Of a DNA stretch of 64,000 bases, positions 51,307-60,579 are shown one piece after another. Position 1 is the first letter of the stretch. The number at the start of each line of letters is the position of its first letter. The position numbers were made by a program, and so were the translations under genes. The DNA is taken from NCBI RefSeq assembly GCF_004355005.1, contig NZ_SMSJ01000011.1, positions 62,001 through 126,000 of the forward strand, in the 5' to 3' direction. The stretch is from Dankookia rubra. Lineage in GTDB: Bacteria > Pseudomonadota > Alphaproteobacteria > Acetobacterales > Acetobacteraceae. The notes beneath the pieces were generated by a model that saw only the letters and a list, made by a program, of their open reading frames with translations, was not told the DNA's origin and made no database searches.

Positions 51307-52233
51307 TTACGTGCCGCGGTAGTAGAGCGTCACGGTGTGCCGCGCTTCGGCGAACATCAGCCAGCGTTCCAGCAGCATCCCGCCCAGCGCCAGCAGCGCC
51401 GCCAACGGCAGCAGCAGCCCGCCGAAGCCGAGTTGCGTTGCCAGCAGCGCCAGCAGGACCGGGCCGCCGAAGCCGAGCAGCAGGGTGAGGTTGCGCAGCT
51501 TCGCCGCATGCTTGCGGGCGATGCGGAAGCCCATCTCCCGCAGCAGGTAGTTGGTTTCGGTATGCGGCGGGTCGAGCGGGCGGACGCGGCCGATGAAGCC
51601 GAGGCTGGTGGCGCTCTCTGCGCTCGACCGGCCCATGCCGCCATCGACCAGGCGCCAATAGGCGATCTTCAGCACCAGCCCGGCGAGGCCGAGGGTGACG
51701 ATGAAGCTGGCCGGCCCCGCCACCACGCCGCCTATGGCCGAGACCGCGGCCAGCAGCGCCATGCCGGTATAGGCCGCGAGCAGCAGGTAGCCCGGCGCCA
51801 CCAGCGGGTGGTGCCATTGCGGGATGGGCTTGAGCGAGGCGTAGATCATCCCGGTGCACCACACCGTCACCACGGCGCCGAGCGCCGCGACCAGCCCGGC
51901 GATGGTGGCGAGTCCCGGGCGGCCGGTCAGCAGCGCAGTGCCGAAGAGCAGCGCGGGGATATAGGTGGCGACCGCCGCCACGCCTTCCCGCGACAGCCAG
52001 GACGAACGCCACTGGCTGAAGGCCCGCCAGGCCCGCTGCGGATTGCCGAGATGCAGCAAGGAGGAAGCCAGCCCCGCGGTGATCAGCAGCAGCGCGAGCG
52101 CCAGGCAGAGCAGCGCGAAGGCCGGCACCTGCGGCACCAGCCCGACCGGCCGCAGCAGGCCGAGCCAGAAGAGCAGCCCGTAGCCAGCGCCCGAGGCGGT
52201 GGTGAAGAAGACGATCGAGGGGGCGGGATTCAT
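51307..52233 (-). CDS. soeC: DmsC/SoeC-type membrane anchor subunit
   Basis: This 308-residue protein has about eight hydrophobic helices and the DmsC-family LASSLLHLGNPQRAWRAFSQWRSSWLSREG and PQWHHPLVAPGYLLLA blocks. It would anchor the molybdoenzyme to the inner membrane and exchange electrons with quinone. Its start overlaps the iron-sulfur subunit by the four bases ATGA. Size and order match SoeC of cytoplasmic sulfite dehydrogenases; DMSO reductase anchors are the alternative. Confidence 0.82.
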   Translation of the reverse strand: MNPAPSIVFFTTASGAGYGLLFWLGLLRPVGLVPQVPAFALLCLALALLLITAGLASSLLHLGNPQRAWRAFSQWRSSWLSREGVAAVATYIPALLFGTALLTGRPGLATIAGLVAALGAVVTVWCTGMIYASLKPIPQWHHPLVAPGYLLLAAYTGMALLAAVSAIGGVVAGPASFIVTLGLAGLVLKIAYWRLVDGGMGRSSAESATSLGFIGRVRPLDPPHTETNYLLREMGFRIARKHAAKLRNLTLLLGFGGPVLLALLATQLGFGGLLLPLAALLALGGMLLERWLMFAEARHTVTLYYRGT

Positions 52234-52964
52234 CGGCTCAGAACGCGGTCCATCCAGCGCAGCACGGGGTTCTTGATGTCCATCGGCGTCGGCGCGTCCT
52301 CAACCGGCTGGGTATCGGCACGGCGGCGCGGCGGCAGGTAGCTGTTCACCGGGCCGTAGCCGAGCTCGGGCATCAGCGGCTGGCCGCCGCGCTCGGCGAC
52401 CAGCCGGCTGACCTTGCTCTCGGGGTCGCCGAGATCGCCGAAATGCCGCGCCTTGGTCGGGCAGGCTAGCACGCAGGCCGGTTGGCGCTGCGCCTCGGGG
52501 ATGGTCTCGTTGTAGATGCGGTCGACGCAGAGGGTGCATTTCTTCATCACCCCCTGGTCCTCGTCCATCTCCCGCGCGCCATAGGGGCAGGCCCAGGCAC
52601 ACAAGCCGCAGCCGATGCAGATGTCGTGGTCGACCAGGACGATGCCGTCCTCGCCGCGCTTGTAGGAGGCCCCCGTGGGGCAGACCGTGACGCAGGCCGG
52701 CGTCTCGCAATGCAGGCAGGACCGGGGGAAGTGGACCGTGCGGCCGTCCGCGCCCTCGCCGGCCTCGTAGCTGTGGACGCGGTTGAACCAGACGCCCTCG
52801 GCCCCGGCGGAATAGGGCTTGTAGTCCGGCAGCGGCGCGGAATGGCCGGAGGCGTTCCATTCCTTGCAGCTGGTCGCGCAGCCCTGGCAGCCGACGCAGG
52901 TGTCGAGGTCGATGACGAGGCCCAGCTTCTTAGCGCCGGGGGTGATCTCGGGCAGGCAGGTCAT
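52230..52964 (-). CDS. soeB: Four-cluster ferredoxin-type subunit (DmsB/SoeB-like)
   Basis: This 244-residue protein carries four CxxCxxCxxxC-type motifs for four [4Fe-4S] clusters: C23-C26-C29-C33; CLHCETPACVTVCP; CIGCGLCAWACPYG; and CTLCVDRI with CVLACP. It relays electrons between the molybdopterin subunit and the membrane anchor. There is no signal peptide, consistent with a cytoplasmic complex. The start overlaps the catalytic subunit stop by ATGA and the stop overlaps the anchor gene. Confidence 0.88.
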   Translation of the reverse strand: MTCLPEITPGAKKLGLVIDLDTCVGCQGCATSCKEWNASGHSAPLPDYKPYSAGAEGVWFNRVHSYEAGEGADGRTVHFPRSCLHCETPACVTVCPTGASYKRGEDGIVLVDHDICIGCGLCAWACPYGAREMDEDQGVMKKCTLCVDRIYNETIPEAQRQPACVLACPTKARHFGDLGDPESKVSRLVAERGGQPLMPELGYGPVNSYLPPRRRADTQPVEDAPTPMDIKNPVLRWMDRVLSR

Positions 52965-55828
52965 GCTTCGGACTTCGTGCTGTAGCGCAGGATGTCGACA
53001 CGCTTCGGCTGGTTCGGCCGTTCGTGCAGGGGGGCGTAATGCGGTTCGGTCACGCCGGGGCTGTCGGCCTTGGTGACGCGGACACGCAGGTCGTACCAGG
53101 CGGCTTGCCCGGTCACCGGGTCGGCATTGGCACTCCGGAAACCCTCCTGCGCCGGCAGCCATTCGCTGATGACGTGGTTCAGCAGGAAGCCGCGCAGCAT
53201 TTCCGGGCTGTCCTCCGTCAGGCCCCAGGCGCCGCCGCGCTTGCCGATGGCGTTCCAGGTCCAGACCGTGTCGGCGTTCACGCCTTCCATCACCGCGAGC
53301 TGGCATTTGAGCCGGCCGCTGCGGCTCTCGACCCAGATCCAGTCGTCATGCACCAGTCCCAGGGCCTCGGCCCTGCTGCGCGCCATGTAGAGCTTGTTGG
53401 AGCCATGAATCTGCCGCAGCCAGGCATTCATCGAGCCCCAGGCATGGTACATCGCCATCGGCCGCTGGGTGACCGCCGAGAGGTCGAAGCGCGCGAGGTC
53501 GGCGCCCTGCTGCTCCAGGGCTGGGTACCAGATCGGCAGCGGGTCGCAATAGGTGCGGATGCGCTCGCGCAGGCGGTCGGGCGGCTGCCGCTCGCCATGG
53601 CCCTCGGCGGCCAGGCGGAATTTCTGCAGCGGCTCCGACCAGATCTGCATGACGATCTGCTCGGCCTTGGGGATGAAGCCCATGGCCTTGCTGTTGTCGA
53701 GATAGGCCTGGTTGGCGTGCTTGTACCAGTGCTGCTCCGGCGGCAGGTGGTCGCGCCAGAAGCAGCCATTGTCGATGTATCGCTGCAGCTGGTCCGGGTT
53801 CGGCTCGCCGACGCCCTTCTTGCTGCCATCCGTGCCGCGGAAGCCGGCCAGCGGGCCGACGCCGGGCGCGCGCTGGTGGTTGACGATGTAATCGGGGTAG
53901 TCCTTGAACTTCGGGCTGCCGTCCTCCCTCACGAAGGCTGGCAGTCCGAGCCGCGCGCCGAGCTCGATCAGCACCTCCTGGAAGGGGCGCACGTCGCGGT
54001 CGGGCGCGATGACGGGCTGGCGGATCGAATCGCCGGCGCCGTGCGCGCTGCCGATGGGGCGGTCGAGCACCGAGATGCAGTCCCAGCGTTCCAGATACGT
54101 CGTGTCCGGCAGGATCAGGTCGGCATAGGGCACCGTCTCGGAGTAGTAGGCATCCGAGTAGATGACGTGCGGGATGACGTGCTCGCCGTCCGGGCGCTTC
54201 TCGGTCAGGATGCGGATCACCTCGCCCGGGTTCATCGCGCTGTTCCAGGCCATGTTGGCCATGAACATGAACAGCGTGTCGATGGGGTAGGGATCGCCGG
54301 CGCCGGCATTGCCGATGACGGTGTGCATCATCCCGTGCAGCGCCATCGGCGCTTCCCAGGAGAAGGCCTTGTCGATGCGCAAGGGATTGCCGGCATCGTC
54401 GACCAGCAGGTCGTCCGGGCCCTGCGGGAAGGACAGCAGGTTGCCGACCAGCGGCGTGTTCGGCTTGGCGCCCTTGCCGGCCGGCGGCGGGCCGGGCGGG
54501 ATCGGCCGCGGGAAGGGCGACTTGTAGCGCCAGGAGCCCGGGGTATCGACCGCGCCCAGCAGCATCTGCAGCAGGTGCAGCGCGCGGCAGGAATGGAAGC
54601 CGTTGCTATGCGCCGAGATGCCGCGCATGGCATGGAAGGCGACCGGGCGGCCGATGGTCTGCGCGTGGCGGTTGCCCCAGACATCGGTCCAGGGCTGATC
54701 CAGCACCAGCGGCTGCCCGAAGGCGACCTCGGCGATCTCCGCGGCGATGCGGCGGATGGTCGCGGCGGGGATGCCGCAGCGTTCGGCGACCGCATCGGGC
54801 GCGTATTCAGGGGCGAGGTAGCGCTCGGCCAGCAGGTGGAAGACCGGCCGGGCCTGCCGGCCATCCGGCAACGTGTAGTCGCCGACCATCACGGGCGAGA
54901 GGCCGGCCGATTTGGCGTCCGTCGCGCCGCGCATGCGGTCCCAGGCCAGCGGCGCGCCGTTCTCGTCGCGGGCAAACAGGCCGTCATCGGCCCCGCCCGG
55001 GTTGCGCACCACCAGCCAGGCGGCATTGGTGTAGCGCCCCAGGAATTCGAGGTCGATCTTGTCGGTCCGCAGCAGCTCATGCGCCAGCGCCAGCGCGAAG
55101 AGCCCGTCGGTGCCGGGGCGGATGCCGACCCATTCGTCGGCCACCGCGGAATAGCCGGTGCGCACCGGGTTCACCGAGACGAATTTCGCCCCGCGTTCCT
55201 TGATTCTCGAGACGCCGAGCTTGATCGGGTTGCTGTCGTGGTCCTCGGCCACGCCGAACATCAGCACGTATCTGGCGCGATCCCAGTCGGGCTCACCGAA
55301 TTCCCAGAACGAGCCACCAATGGAATAAAGCCCGCCGGCCGCCATGTTGACCGAGCAGAAGCCGCCATGCGCGGCGAAGTTCGGCGTGCCGAACTGCGCG
55401 GCCCAGAAGCCGGTCAGGCTTTGCGACTGGTCGCGGCCGGTGAAGAAGGCGAGCTTGCGCGGATCCGTCTCCCGGATGTTCCGCAGCCAGCCGGTGGCGA
55501 TCTCCATCGCCTCGGGCCAGGAGATTTCCTTGAACTCGCCGGAGCCACGCTCGCCGACGCGGAGCAGGGGGCTGCTCAGCCGGGCCGGCGCGTATTGCGT
55601 CATGATGCCGGCACTGCCCTTGCCGCAGATGACGCCCTTGTTCACGGGGTGGTCGGGATTGCCCTCGATATAGCGGATCCGGCCATCCTTCAGGTGCACC
55701 CGGATGCCGCAGCGGCAGGCGCACATGTAGCAGGTGGTGGTCTTCATCGTGTCGCCGACGGGAACCGAGTATTCGACACGCGAATCGGCGGGCGGCTGCA
55801 GGCGTGTCGGCGTCGGCGCTTCCGGCAT
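52961..55828 (-). CDS. soeA: Molybdopterin oxidoreductase, SoeA-like sulfite dehydrogenase catalytic subunit
   Basis: This 955-residue DMSO-reductase-family enzyme has an N-terminal [4Fe-4S] motif C33-x2-C36-x3-C40...C68. The likely molybdenum ligand is C158 in HGGFCSVNM. The central bis-MGD domains follow (FGVAEDHDSNP, VSVNPVRTGYSAVADEW) and a C-terminal cap with DDWIWVESRSGRLKCQL. It lacks a Tat signal, so the active site faces the cytoplasm. Length, missing Tat signal and the B-C genes downstream match SoeA (sulfite to sulfate, electrons to quinone). Other DMSO-family substrates remain possible. Confidence 0.8.
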   Translation of the reverse strand: MPEAPTPTRLQPPADSRVEYSVPVGDTMKTTTCYMCACRCGIRVHLKDGRIRYIEGNPDHPVNKGVICGKGSAGIMTQYAPARLSSPLLRVGERGSGEFKEISWPEAMEIATGWLRNIRETDPRKLAFFTGRDQSQSLTGFWAAQFGTPNFAAHGGFCSVNMAAGGLYSIGGSFWEFGEPDWDRARYVLMFGVAEDHDSNPIKLGVSRIKERGAKFVSVNPVRTGYSAVADEWVGIRPGTDGLFALALAHELLRTDKIDLEFLGRYTNAAWLVVRNPGGADDGLFARDENGAPLAWDRMRGATDAKSAGLSPVMVGDYTLPDGRQARPVFHLLAERYLAPEYAPDAVAERCGIPAATIRRIAAEIAEVAFGQPLVLDQPWTDVWGNRHAQTIGRPVAFHAMRGISAHSNGFHSCRALHLLQMLLGAVDTPGSWRYKSPFPRPIPPGPPPAGKGAKPNTPLVGNLLSFPQGPDDLLVDDAGNPLRIDKAFSWEAPMALHGMMHTVIGNAGAGDPYPIDTLFMFMANMAWNSAMNPGEVIRILTEKRPDGEHVIPHVIYSDAYYSETVPYADLILPDTTYLERWDCISVLDRPIGSAHGAGDSIRQPVIAPDRDVRPFQEVLIELGARLGLPAFVREDGSPKFKDYPDYIVNHQRAPGVGPLAGFRGTDGSKKGVGEPNPDQLQRYIDNGCFWRDHLPPEQHWYKHANQAYLDNSKAMGFIPKAEQIVMQIWSEPLQKFRLAAEGHGERQPPDRLRERIRTYCDPLPIWYPALEQQGADLARFDLSAVTQRPMAMYHAWGSMNAWLRQIHGSNKLYMARSRAEALGLVHDDWIWVESRSGRLKCQLAVMEGVNADTVWTWNAIGKRGGAWGLTEDSPEMLRGFLLNHVISEWLPAQEGFRSANADPVTGQAAWYDLRVRVTKADSPGVTEPHYAPLHERPNQPKRVDILRYSTKSEA

Positions 55829-55935
55829 CGGTCGTTGTCTTCCCCCGTGGTCTTCCCCGGCAGTTAGGCATGGTGGGAGAATGCGGGCAAATGCCCGCCG
55901 CCGCTTCAGGTTCCACGCTGAAAAGGGAGATAAAT

Positions 55936-56712
55936 GTGGCTAAATCACTGAAAGAGATGGTCCGTTCGGGCGGCCTGGCGGCCGGCACCTTCCTGGTGGA
56001 ATTCGTTACCCCCGGCATCGGCCATATCCTGACCGGCGCCGGCTGCGACTTCGCCTTCCTCGACATGGAGCACAGCGGCTTCTCGGAGGAGACGGTGAAG
56101 GCCGGGCTCCGCTTCCTCGAGGCCGGCGGCATCCCGACCCTGGTCCGCATCCCCTCCCGGGACGCACACGACATCGCCCGCATCGCCGATGTCGGGGCGG
56201 AGGGCGTGATGCTGCCGCTGGTCGGCAACATCGAGGTCGCGCGCGCCGCCGTCGCCGCGCTGAAATACCCGCCGATGGGCCGCCGCGGCGTCGCGCTGCG
56301 TATCGCGCACGACAACTACCGCAGTGCCGCCCCGGCCGAGGCGCTGGCGGCGGCCAACGACCGCACGGTGCTGATCCTGATGATCGAGACGGCGGAGGGC
56401 GTCGAGCAGGCCGAGTCGATCGCCGCGCTCGACGGCGTCGACGCCCTTTGGCTCGGCCATTTCGATCTCTCGGCCTCGCTCGGCATCCCCGGCCAGTTCG
56501 ACCATCCGGAGTTCCGCGAGGCGACGCGGCGGATCTGCGCCGCGGCCCGGAAGCACGGCAAGGGGCTCGGCCGGCTGGTCACGAGTGCGGCGGAGGCCGA
56601 GCGGGCGATCGAGGACGGCTTCCGGCTGATTGCCTGGGGCGGCGACGCCTGGCTGCTGCAGGATGCGCTGGCGGCGGGGGTGGCCGGGCTGCGGCGGATG
56701 GTGCCAGGCTGA
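55936..56712 (+). CDS. HpcH/HpaI-family aldolase
   Basis: This 258-residue class II, metal-dependent pyruvate aldolase type has FVEF-like TFLVEFVTPGIGHILTGAGCDFAFLDMEHSGFSEE, the metal and substrate loop GVMLPLVGNIEVARAAV, and the signature GVDALWLGHFDLSASLGIPGQ. It would reversibly condense pyruvate with an aldehyde, as in 4-hydroxyphenylacetate or sugar-acid breakdown. A GTG at 55936 is the start: GGGAGA lies 5 bases upstream and the frame before it is unlikely. It is divergent from soeA and followed by a GST gene after 24 bases. Confidence 0.88.
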   Translation: MAKSLKEMVRSGGLAAGTFLVEFVTPGIGHILTGAGCDFAFLDMEHSGFSEETVKAGLRFLEAGGIPTLVRIPSRDAHDIARIADVGAEGVMLPLVGNIEVARAAVAALKYPPMGRRGVALRIAHDNYRSAAPAEALAAANDRTVLILMIETAEGVEQAESIAALDGVDALWLGHFDLSASLGIPGQFDHPEFREATRRICAAARKHGKGLGRLVTSAAEAERAIEDGFRLIAWGGDAWLLQDALAAGVAGLRRMVPG

Positions 56713-56736
56713 GGGCGAACCGGGAGAAACCAACCC

Positions 56737-57390
56737 ATGCTGACGATCTACGGCGTCTACCGCTCGCGTGCCTCCCGCACCATCTGGATGGCCAAGGAAC
56801 TCGGCCTCGACTACCGCCACGTACCGGTCATCCAGGCCTACCGCCTGCCCGACCCCGCCGCGGCCGATGCGCCGCTGAACACGCGTTCGCCCGCCTTCCT
56901 CGCGGTGAACCCCAACGGCCGCATCCCGGCGATCGAGGAGGACGGGCTGGTCCTGCACGAGTCGCTGGCGATCAACCTCTACCTGGCGAAGCGCCATGGC
57001 GGCCCGCTCGGCCCGGCCGGTGCGGCCGAGGACGGGCTGATGACCATGTGGTCGTTCTGGGCGATGACCGAGGCCGAGCCGCATACGCTCGAGGTGCTGT
57101 ATCACCGCGTCGCCAACCCGCAGGGCCCCTGCGACCCCGCCCGGGCGGAGGCGGCCGTCGCGGCGCTGCGGGCGCCCTTCGCGGTGCTGGACGCGGCGCT
57201 GGCGGCAACCGGCTTCCTGGTCGGCGGCCGCTTCACCGTTGCCGACCTGAACTTGGCCGAGGTGATCCGCTATGCCGGCGCGGCGCCCGAGCTGTTCGAG
57301 GCGGCACCGAGGGTCCAGGCCTGGCTGGCCGCCTGCCAGGCCCGGCCGGCCTGCCGCGCCATGATGGCGGAGCGCGAGCGGGAGGCCTGA
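56737..57390 (+). CDS. Glutathione S-transferase family protein
   Basis: This 217-residue soluble protein has an N-terminal thioredoxin-like domain (1-85, [44 protein letters not shown]) and an all-helical C-terminal domain with [25 protein letters not shown]. The SNAIL/TRAC-like glutathione site is ES within LHESLAI. The usual catalytic Ser/Cys near residue 9-12 would be S9 or S12. Substrate unknown. It is likely co-transcribed with the HpcH/HpaI aldolase gene. Confidence 0.9.
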   Translation: MLTIYGVYRSRASRTIWMAKELGLDYRHVPVIQAYRLPDPAAADAPLNTRSPAFLAVNPNGRIPAIEEDGLVLHESLAINLYLAKRHGGPLGPAGAAEDGLMTMWSFWAMTEAEPHTLEVLYHRVANPQGPCDPARAEAAVAALRAPFAVLDAALAATGFLVGGRFTVADLNLAEVIRYAGAAPELFEAAPRVQAWLAACQARPACRAMMAEREREA

Positions 57391-57400
57391 GCGCCGCGGC

Positions 57401-58213
57401 TCAGCGTGCCGCGAGGTTCCCGACCCGCCCGGCCATCAGCCCGCTGTCGATCACCAGCTCCGACCCCGTCACGTAGCGCGAGGCGTCGGAGGCGAGATAG
57501 AGCACGCCGTTGGCGATGTCCTGCGCCGTGCCGAGCTTGCCGGTCGGCACGCTGCCCTCGGCGATGGCACGCGCGTCGATCGGCGCGTTGCGCCGCGAAT
57601 CGGCGGCGCCGGCCGGCATCTTGTCCCAGATCTCGGTGTCGATGATGCCGGGATGGACGCTGTTGCAGCGGATGTCGTCGCGCGCCCCGGCGCATTCCAG
57701 CGCGACCGACTTGGCGAAGAGCCGCACCGCCCCCTTGGTCGCCGAATAGCCCGCGAGGTTCGCCGAGCCGCGCAGCCCGGCGACCGAGGAGATCATGACG
57801 ATCGACCCGCCCTGGCCGGATTTCCGCATCAGGGGAATGCCGTGCTTCACCGTCAGGAAGACGCCGTCGATGTTCACCGCGGTCTGCCTGCGCCAATCGG
57901 CCAGCGACATCTCCAGCAGCGGGCCCATGATGGCGATGCCGGCATTGGCCACCAGCACGTCGAGCCGGCCGTACTGCTTGTCCACCTCGCCGACGACCTC
58001 GGCCCAGCGGCCCTCCTCCGTCACGTCCTGATGCAGGTACAGCGCCTGGCCGCCGGCGGCGCGGATCGCCTCGGCGGTCGCCTCGCCGCGGCGATCGTCG
58101 AGGTCGGTGAGGACCACCGTCGCGCCCTCCCGCCCCAGCGTGGTGGCGATGGCGGCGCCGATGCCGGCGGCCGCCCCGGTGACGAGCGCGACCTTGCCCT
58201 GGACCTGGCCCAT
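57401..58213 (-). CDS. SDR-family oxidoreductase
   Basis: This 270-residue classical SDR has the cofactor motif TGAAAGIG at 12-19, DVTEEG acidic loop for NAD preference, VANAGIAIMG, the catalytic S-Y-K (MISSVAG and GYSATKGA), and the PGIIDTEIWDKM lid. The YLASDASRYVTGSELVIDSG C-terminus matches the 3-alpha/20-beta-hydroxysteroid and cyclohexanol dehydrogenase-like group. Substrate unknown. It ends 10 bases from the convergent GST gene stop. Confidence 0.92.
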   Translation of the reverse strand: MGQVQGKVALVTGAAAGIGAAIATTLGREGATVVLTDLDDRRGEATAEAIRAAGGQALYLHQDVTEEGRWAEVVGEVDKQYGRLDVLVANAGIAIMGPLLEMSLADWRRQTAVNIDGVFLTVKHGIPLMRKSGQGGSIVMISSVAGLRGSANLAGYSATKGAVRLFAKSVALECAGARDDIRCNSVHPGIIDTEIWDKMPAGAADSRRNAPIDARAIAEGSVPTGKLGTAQDIANGVLYLASDASRYVTGSELVIDSGLMAGRVGNLAAR

Positions 58214-58257
58214 GCGTTTCCTCCTGCGATGTTTCCCGCGGAAGGAAAGCTAGACCC

Positions 58258-59238
58258 TCAACCCCGCCGCGTCAGGACCCCCGCCAGCAATTCCGCGCCG
58301 AGCAGCAGGCCGAGCCCGCCCAGCGCCAGGCTGCCCGCGCTCGGCCCCCGCACGTGCCAGACCGGCTTGCCGCTGCGCGTCCCGGTGCCGGTGGAAACCG
58401 GCCGGGCCACCGCGCCCTCGCTCCGGGCATCCGGCCGGGCGCGGCGCAGCGCGGCCCGCATCGCGGCGCCGATGCCGCGCTCGGCGAGACCGGGGGCCAG
58501 GCCATAGGCGACGCGCGCCGCCGTCGCCGGCCAGCCCACCGCCACCTCGTCGCGCGGCTTGCGGGCCAGGCCGACGACCACCTCGGCCACCGCCTCCGGC
58601 GTCAGGAAGGGGCCGGGCGGGTCGATCCGCCGGCCCGAAACATTGGCGGCATGCGCCAGGCCGGGCGTGTCGACCAGCGCCGGGAAGACCGCGGAAACAT
58701 GGATGTCGGGATGCCCCGTCAGTTCCTGCCGCAGGCTCGCGGTGAAGCCGCGGATGCCGTACTTGCTGGCGGCGTAGGAGGCGGCGAAGGGCGTCGGCGA
58801 CCAGCCGCCCATCGAGCACATGTTGACCAGCACGCCGCGCCGCTGCTTCAGGAAATGCGGCAGCGCGGCGGAGGCCCCGTGCAGGGTGCCGATCAGGTTG
58901 GCCTCGATGACCTTCTTCTGCAGGCCGACCGGCGCTTCCCAATAGGGCCCGAAGACGCCGGTGCCGACATTGTTGAACCAGAGATCGATGACGCCGTGCG
59001 CGTCGATCGCCGATTGGGCGAGGGCCTGCACCGCGACCTCGTCGGTGACGTCGGTCGGCACCGCCAGGGCCTCGGCGCCGAGCTGGCGGCATTCATGCGC
59101 CGTCGCCTCCAGCGGCTCGGCCCGGCGGGCGCCGAGCACGAGGCGGGCGCCGCGGCGGGCGAAGGCAAGGGCGGTCGCCTTGCCGATGCCGGAGGAGGCG
59201 CCGGTGATGACGACGACGGCATTGTTCAGGCTTCGCAT
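58258..59238 (-). CDS. SDR-family oxidoreductase with C-terminal membrane anchor
   Basis: This 326-residue SDR has TGASSGIG at 12-19, WFNNVGTG (the NAG motif modified to NNVG), MCSMGGW with catalytic serine, and SYAASKYGIRG. It is longer than usual: residues about 245-300 form a proline/arginine-rich linker, and the last 25 residues (SLALGGLGLLLGAELLAGVL) look like a membrane helix. This suggests a lipid-like substrate at the inner membrane. It lies 44 bases upstream of the other SDR gene on the same strand and 52 bases after dnaQ. Confidence 0.88.
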   Translation of the reverse strand: MRSLNNAVVVITGASSGIGKATALAFARRGARLVLGARRAEPLEATAHECRQLGAEALAVPTDVTDEVAVQALAQSAIDAHGVIDLWFNNVGTGVFGPYWEAPVGLQKKVIEANLIGTLHGASAALPHFLKQRRGVLVNMCSMGGWSPTPFAASYAASKYGIRGFTASLRQELTGHPDIHVSAVFPALVDTPGLAHAANVSGRRIDPPGPFLTPEAVAEVVVGLARKPRDEVAVGWPATAARVAYGLAPGLAERGIGAAMRAALRRARPDARSEGAVARPVSTGTGTRSGKPVWHVRGPSAGSLALGGLGLLLGAELLAGVLTRRG

Positions 59239-59290
59239 GCGCGGTTGCTCCCGGTTCGGGTTCAGACCGGGTGCAAGCCGCCGCCGCGCC

Positions 59291-59995
59291 TCAGGTTCCG
59301 CCCTGTTCCGCCTCGGCGAAGGGCGGCTTCAGCCAGAGCGGGTCCTTCAGCTTCCGCAGGAAGGCGGCATGCGCCTCGAGCTCGGCCGGGCTCGGGGCGA
59401 TCGGCCGCGGCGTGCGCTGCCGCGTCAGCCCGCCGAGCGTGACCTTGGGCGCCGCGACCTGCGCCGCCAGCACCAGGCCGGGCTGCTTGCCGCCCATCAG
59501 CTCCAGGTAGACCTGGGCCAGCAGCTTCACGTCGAGCAGCGCGTTGTGGCTGGTGCGCATCGAATTGTCGACGCCGAGCCGGCGGCAGAGCGCATCGAGG
59601 CTGTTCGGCATGCCGGGGAAGCGCTTCTTGGCGATTGCTAGGCTGTCGACCATCCGCGCCCGGTCCAGCCTGCCGCGGCCGGCCTTGACCAGCTCCGCAT
59701 CCAGGAAGCCGAAATCGAAGGGCGCGTTGTGCGCGACGATCGGGGCGTTGCCGAGGAAGCCGAGGAAGTCGTCCACGACCTCGGGGAATTTCGGCTTGCC
59801 CTGCAGCATCTCGAGCGTGAAGCCGTGCACCTTGGTGCTCTCGGGCGGCACGTCGCGCTCGGGGTCGAGCAGCACGTGGTAGGCCTCGCCGGTCGGGATC
59901 AGGTTGACGATCTCGATCGCCGCGATCTCGATGACGCGGTCGCCCGTGGCGGGGTCGAGGCCCGTGGTCTCGGTGTCCAGCACCAGCTGCCTCAT
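59291..59995 (-). CDS. dnaQ: DNA polymerase III epsilon subunit (proofreading exonuclease)
   Basis: The 234-residue protein has Exo I DTETTGLD with D7 and E9, Exo II VAHNAPFDFGFLDAEL, and Exo III-epsilon with the catalytic histidine in RTSHNALLDVKLLAQVYLEL, identifying a DEDDh 3'-5' exonuclease. The C-terminal region (about 180-234) would contact the alpha subunit. It overlaps coaE by four bases (ATGA). This aroE-coaE-dnaQ order is usual in alphaproteobacteria. Confidence 0.95.
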   Translation of the reverse strand: MRQLVLDTETTGLDPATGDRVIEIAAIEIVNLIPTGEAYHVLLDPERDVPPESTKVHGFTLEMLQGKPKFPEVVDDFLGFLGNAPIVAHNAPFDFGFLDAELVKAGRGRLDRARMVDSLAIAKKRFPGMPNSLDALCRRLGVDNSMRTSHNALLDVKLLAQVYLELMGGKQPGLVLAAQVAAPKVTLGGLTRQRTPRPIAPSPAELEAHAAFLRKLKDPLWLKPPFAEAEQGGT

Positions 59996-60579
59996 GCGCG
60001 CAACTCCCTGACCAGCTTGCGGATGGCCCGTTGCGCCATGTGGCGCGACTGGCCGGTCTGCACCAGCACGTCGGCGCGGCGGCGCTTCTCCCGGTCCGGC
60101 ATCTGGCGGGCAAGGATGTAGCGCAGCCGCTCCTCGGTCATGCCGGGGCGGCGCAGCACCCGCCAGCGCTGCACCGCGGCGGGGGCGGTGACCACCACCA
60201 CCAGGTCGCAGCGGCCCTCGCCGCGGGTCTCGAACAGCAGCGGGATGTCGAGCACCACCAGGCGTTCCGCCCGCCGCCGGGCGGCGCCCATGAAGCGGCG
60301 CTCGGCATCGCGGACCAGCGGGTGGACGATGCGCTCCAGCCGCCGCATCGCCTCGGGCCTGCCGAGGACGGCCTGGCGCAGCGCCTCCCGGTCGACGCGG
60401 CCGGATTCCACCGTGCCGGGGAAGGCGGCGGCGATCGGTGCGACGGCGCGGCCGCCCCTGGCCTGCAGCGCATGCACGGCGGCATCGGCGTCGAAGACCG
60501 GCACGCGCAGGCGCTTGAAGGTATTGGCAGCGGTGGACTTGCCCATGCCGATGCCGCCCGTGAGGCCGATGACCTTCAT
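59992..60579 (-). CDS. coaE: Dephospho-CoA kinase
   Basis: The 195-residue enzyme catalyses the last step of coenzyme A synthesis, adding the 3'-phosphate to dephospho-CoA. The P-loop GGIGMGKST is at residues 8-16. FDADAAVHAL, HPLVRD and LVVLDIPLLFE are the substrate and CoA-site motifs. The start overlaps aroE by ATGA at 60576-60579 and the stop overlaps dnaQ by ATGA, so the three are translationally coupled. Confidence 0.96.
   Translation of the reverse strand: MKVIGLTGGIGMGKSTAANTFKRLRVPVFDADAAVHALQARGGRAVAPIAAAFPGTVESGRVDREALRQAVLGRPEAMRRLERIVHPLVRDAERRFMGAARRRAERLVVLDIPLLFETRGEGRCDLVVVVTAPAAVQRWRVLRRPGMTEERLRYILARQMPDREKRRRADVLVQTGQSRHMAQRAIRKLVRELRA

Noticed and set aside
49750-52341. 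An 863-codon plus-strand open frame opposite the binding-protein and soeC genes
   Set aside because: It has no recognisable motif, high Arg/His/Gln content typical of antisense frames in GC-rich DNA, and recognised genes on the other strand.
53024-55867. A 947-codon open frame on the plus strand opposite soeA
   Set aside because: It is an antisense shadow produced by high GC3. Its product is rich in Arg, Gly, Ala and Val without domain motifs, while the minus strand encodes an intact molybdoenzyme.
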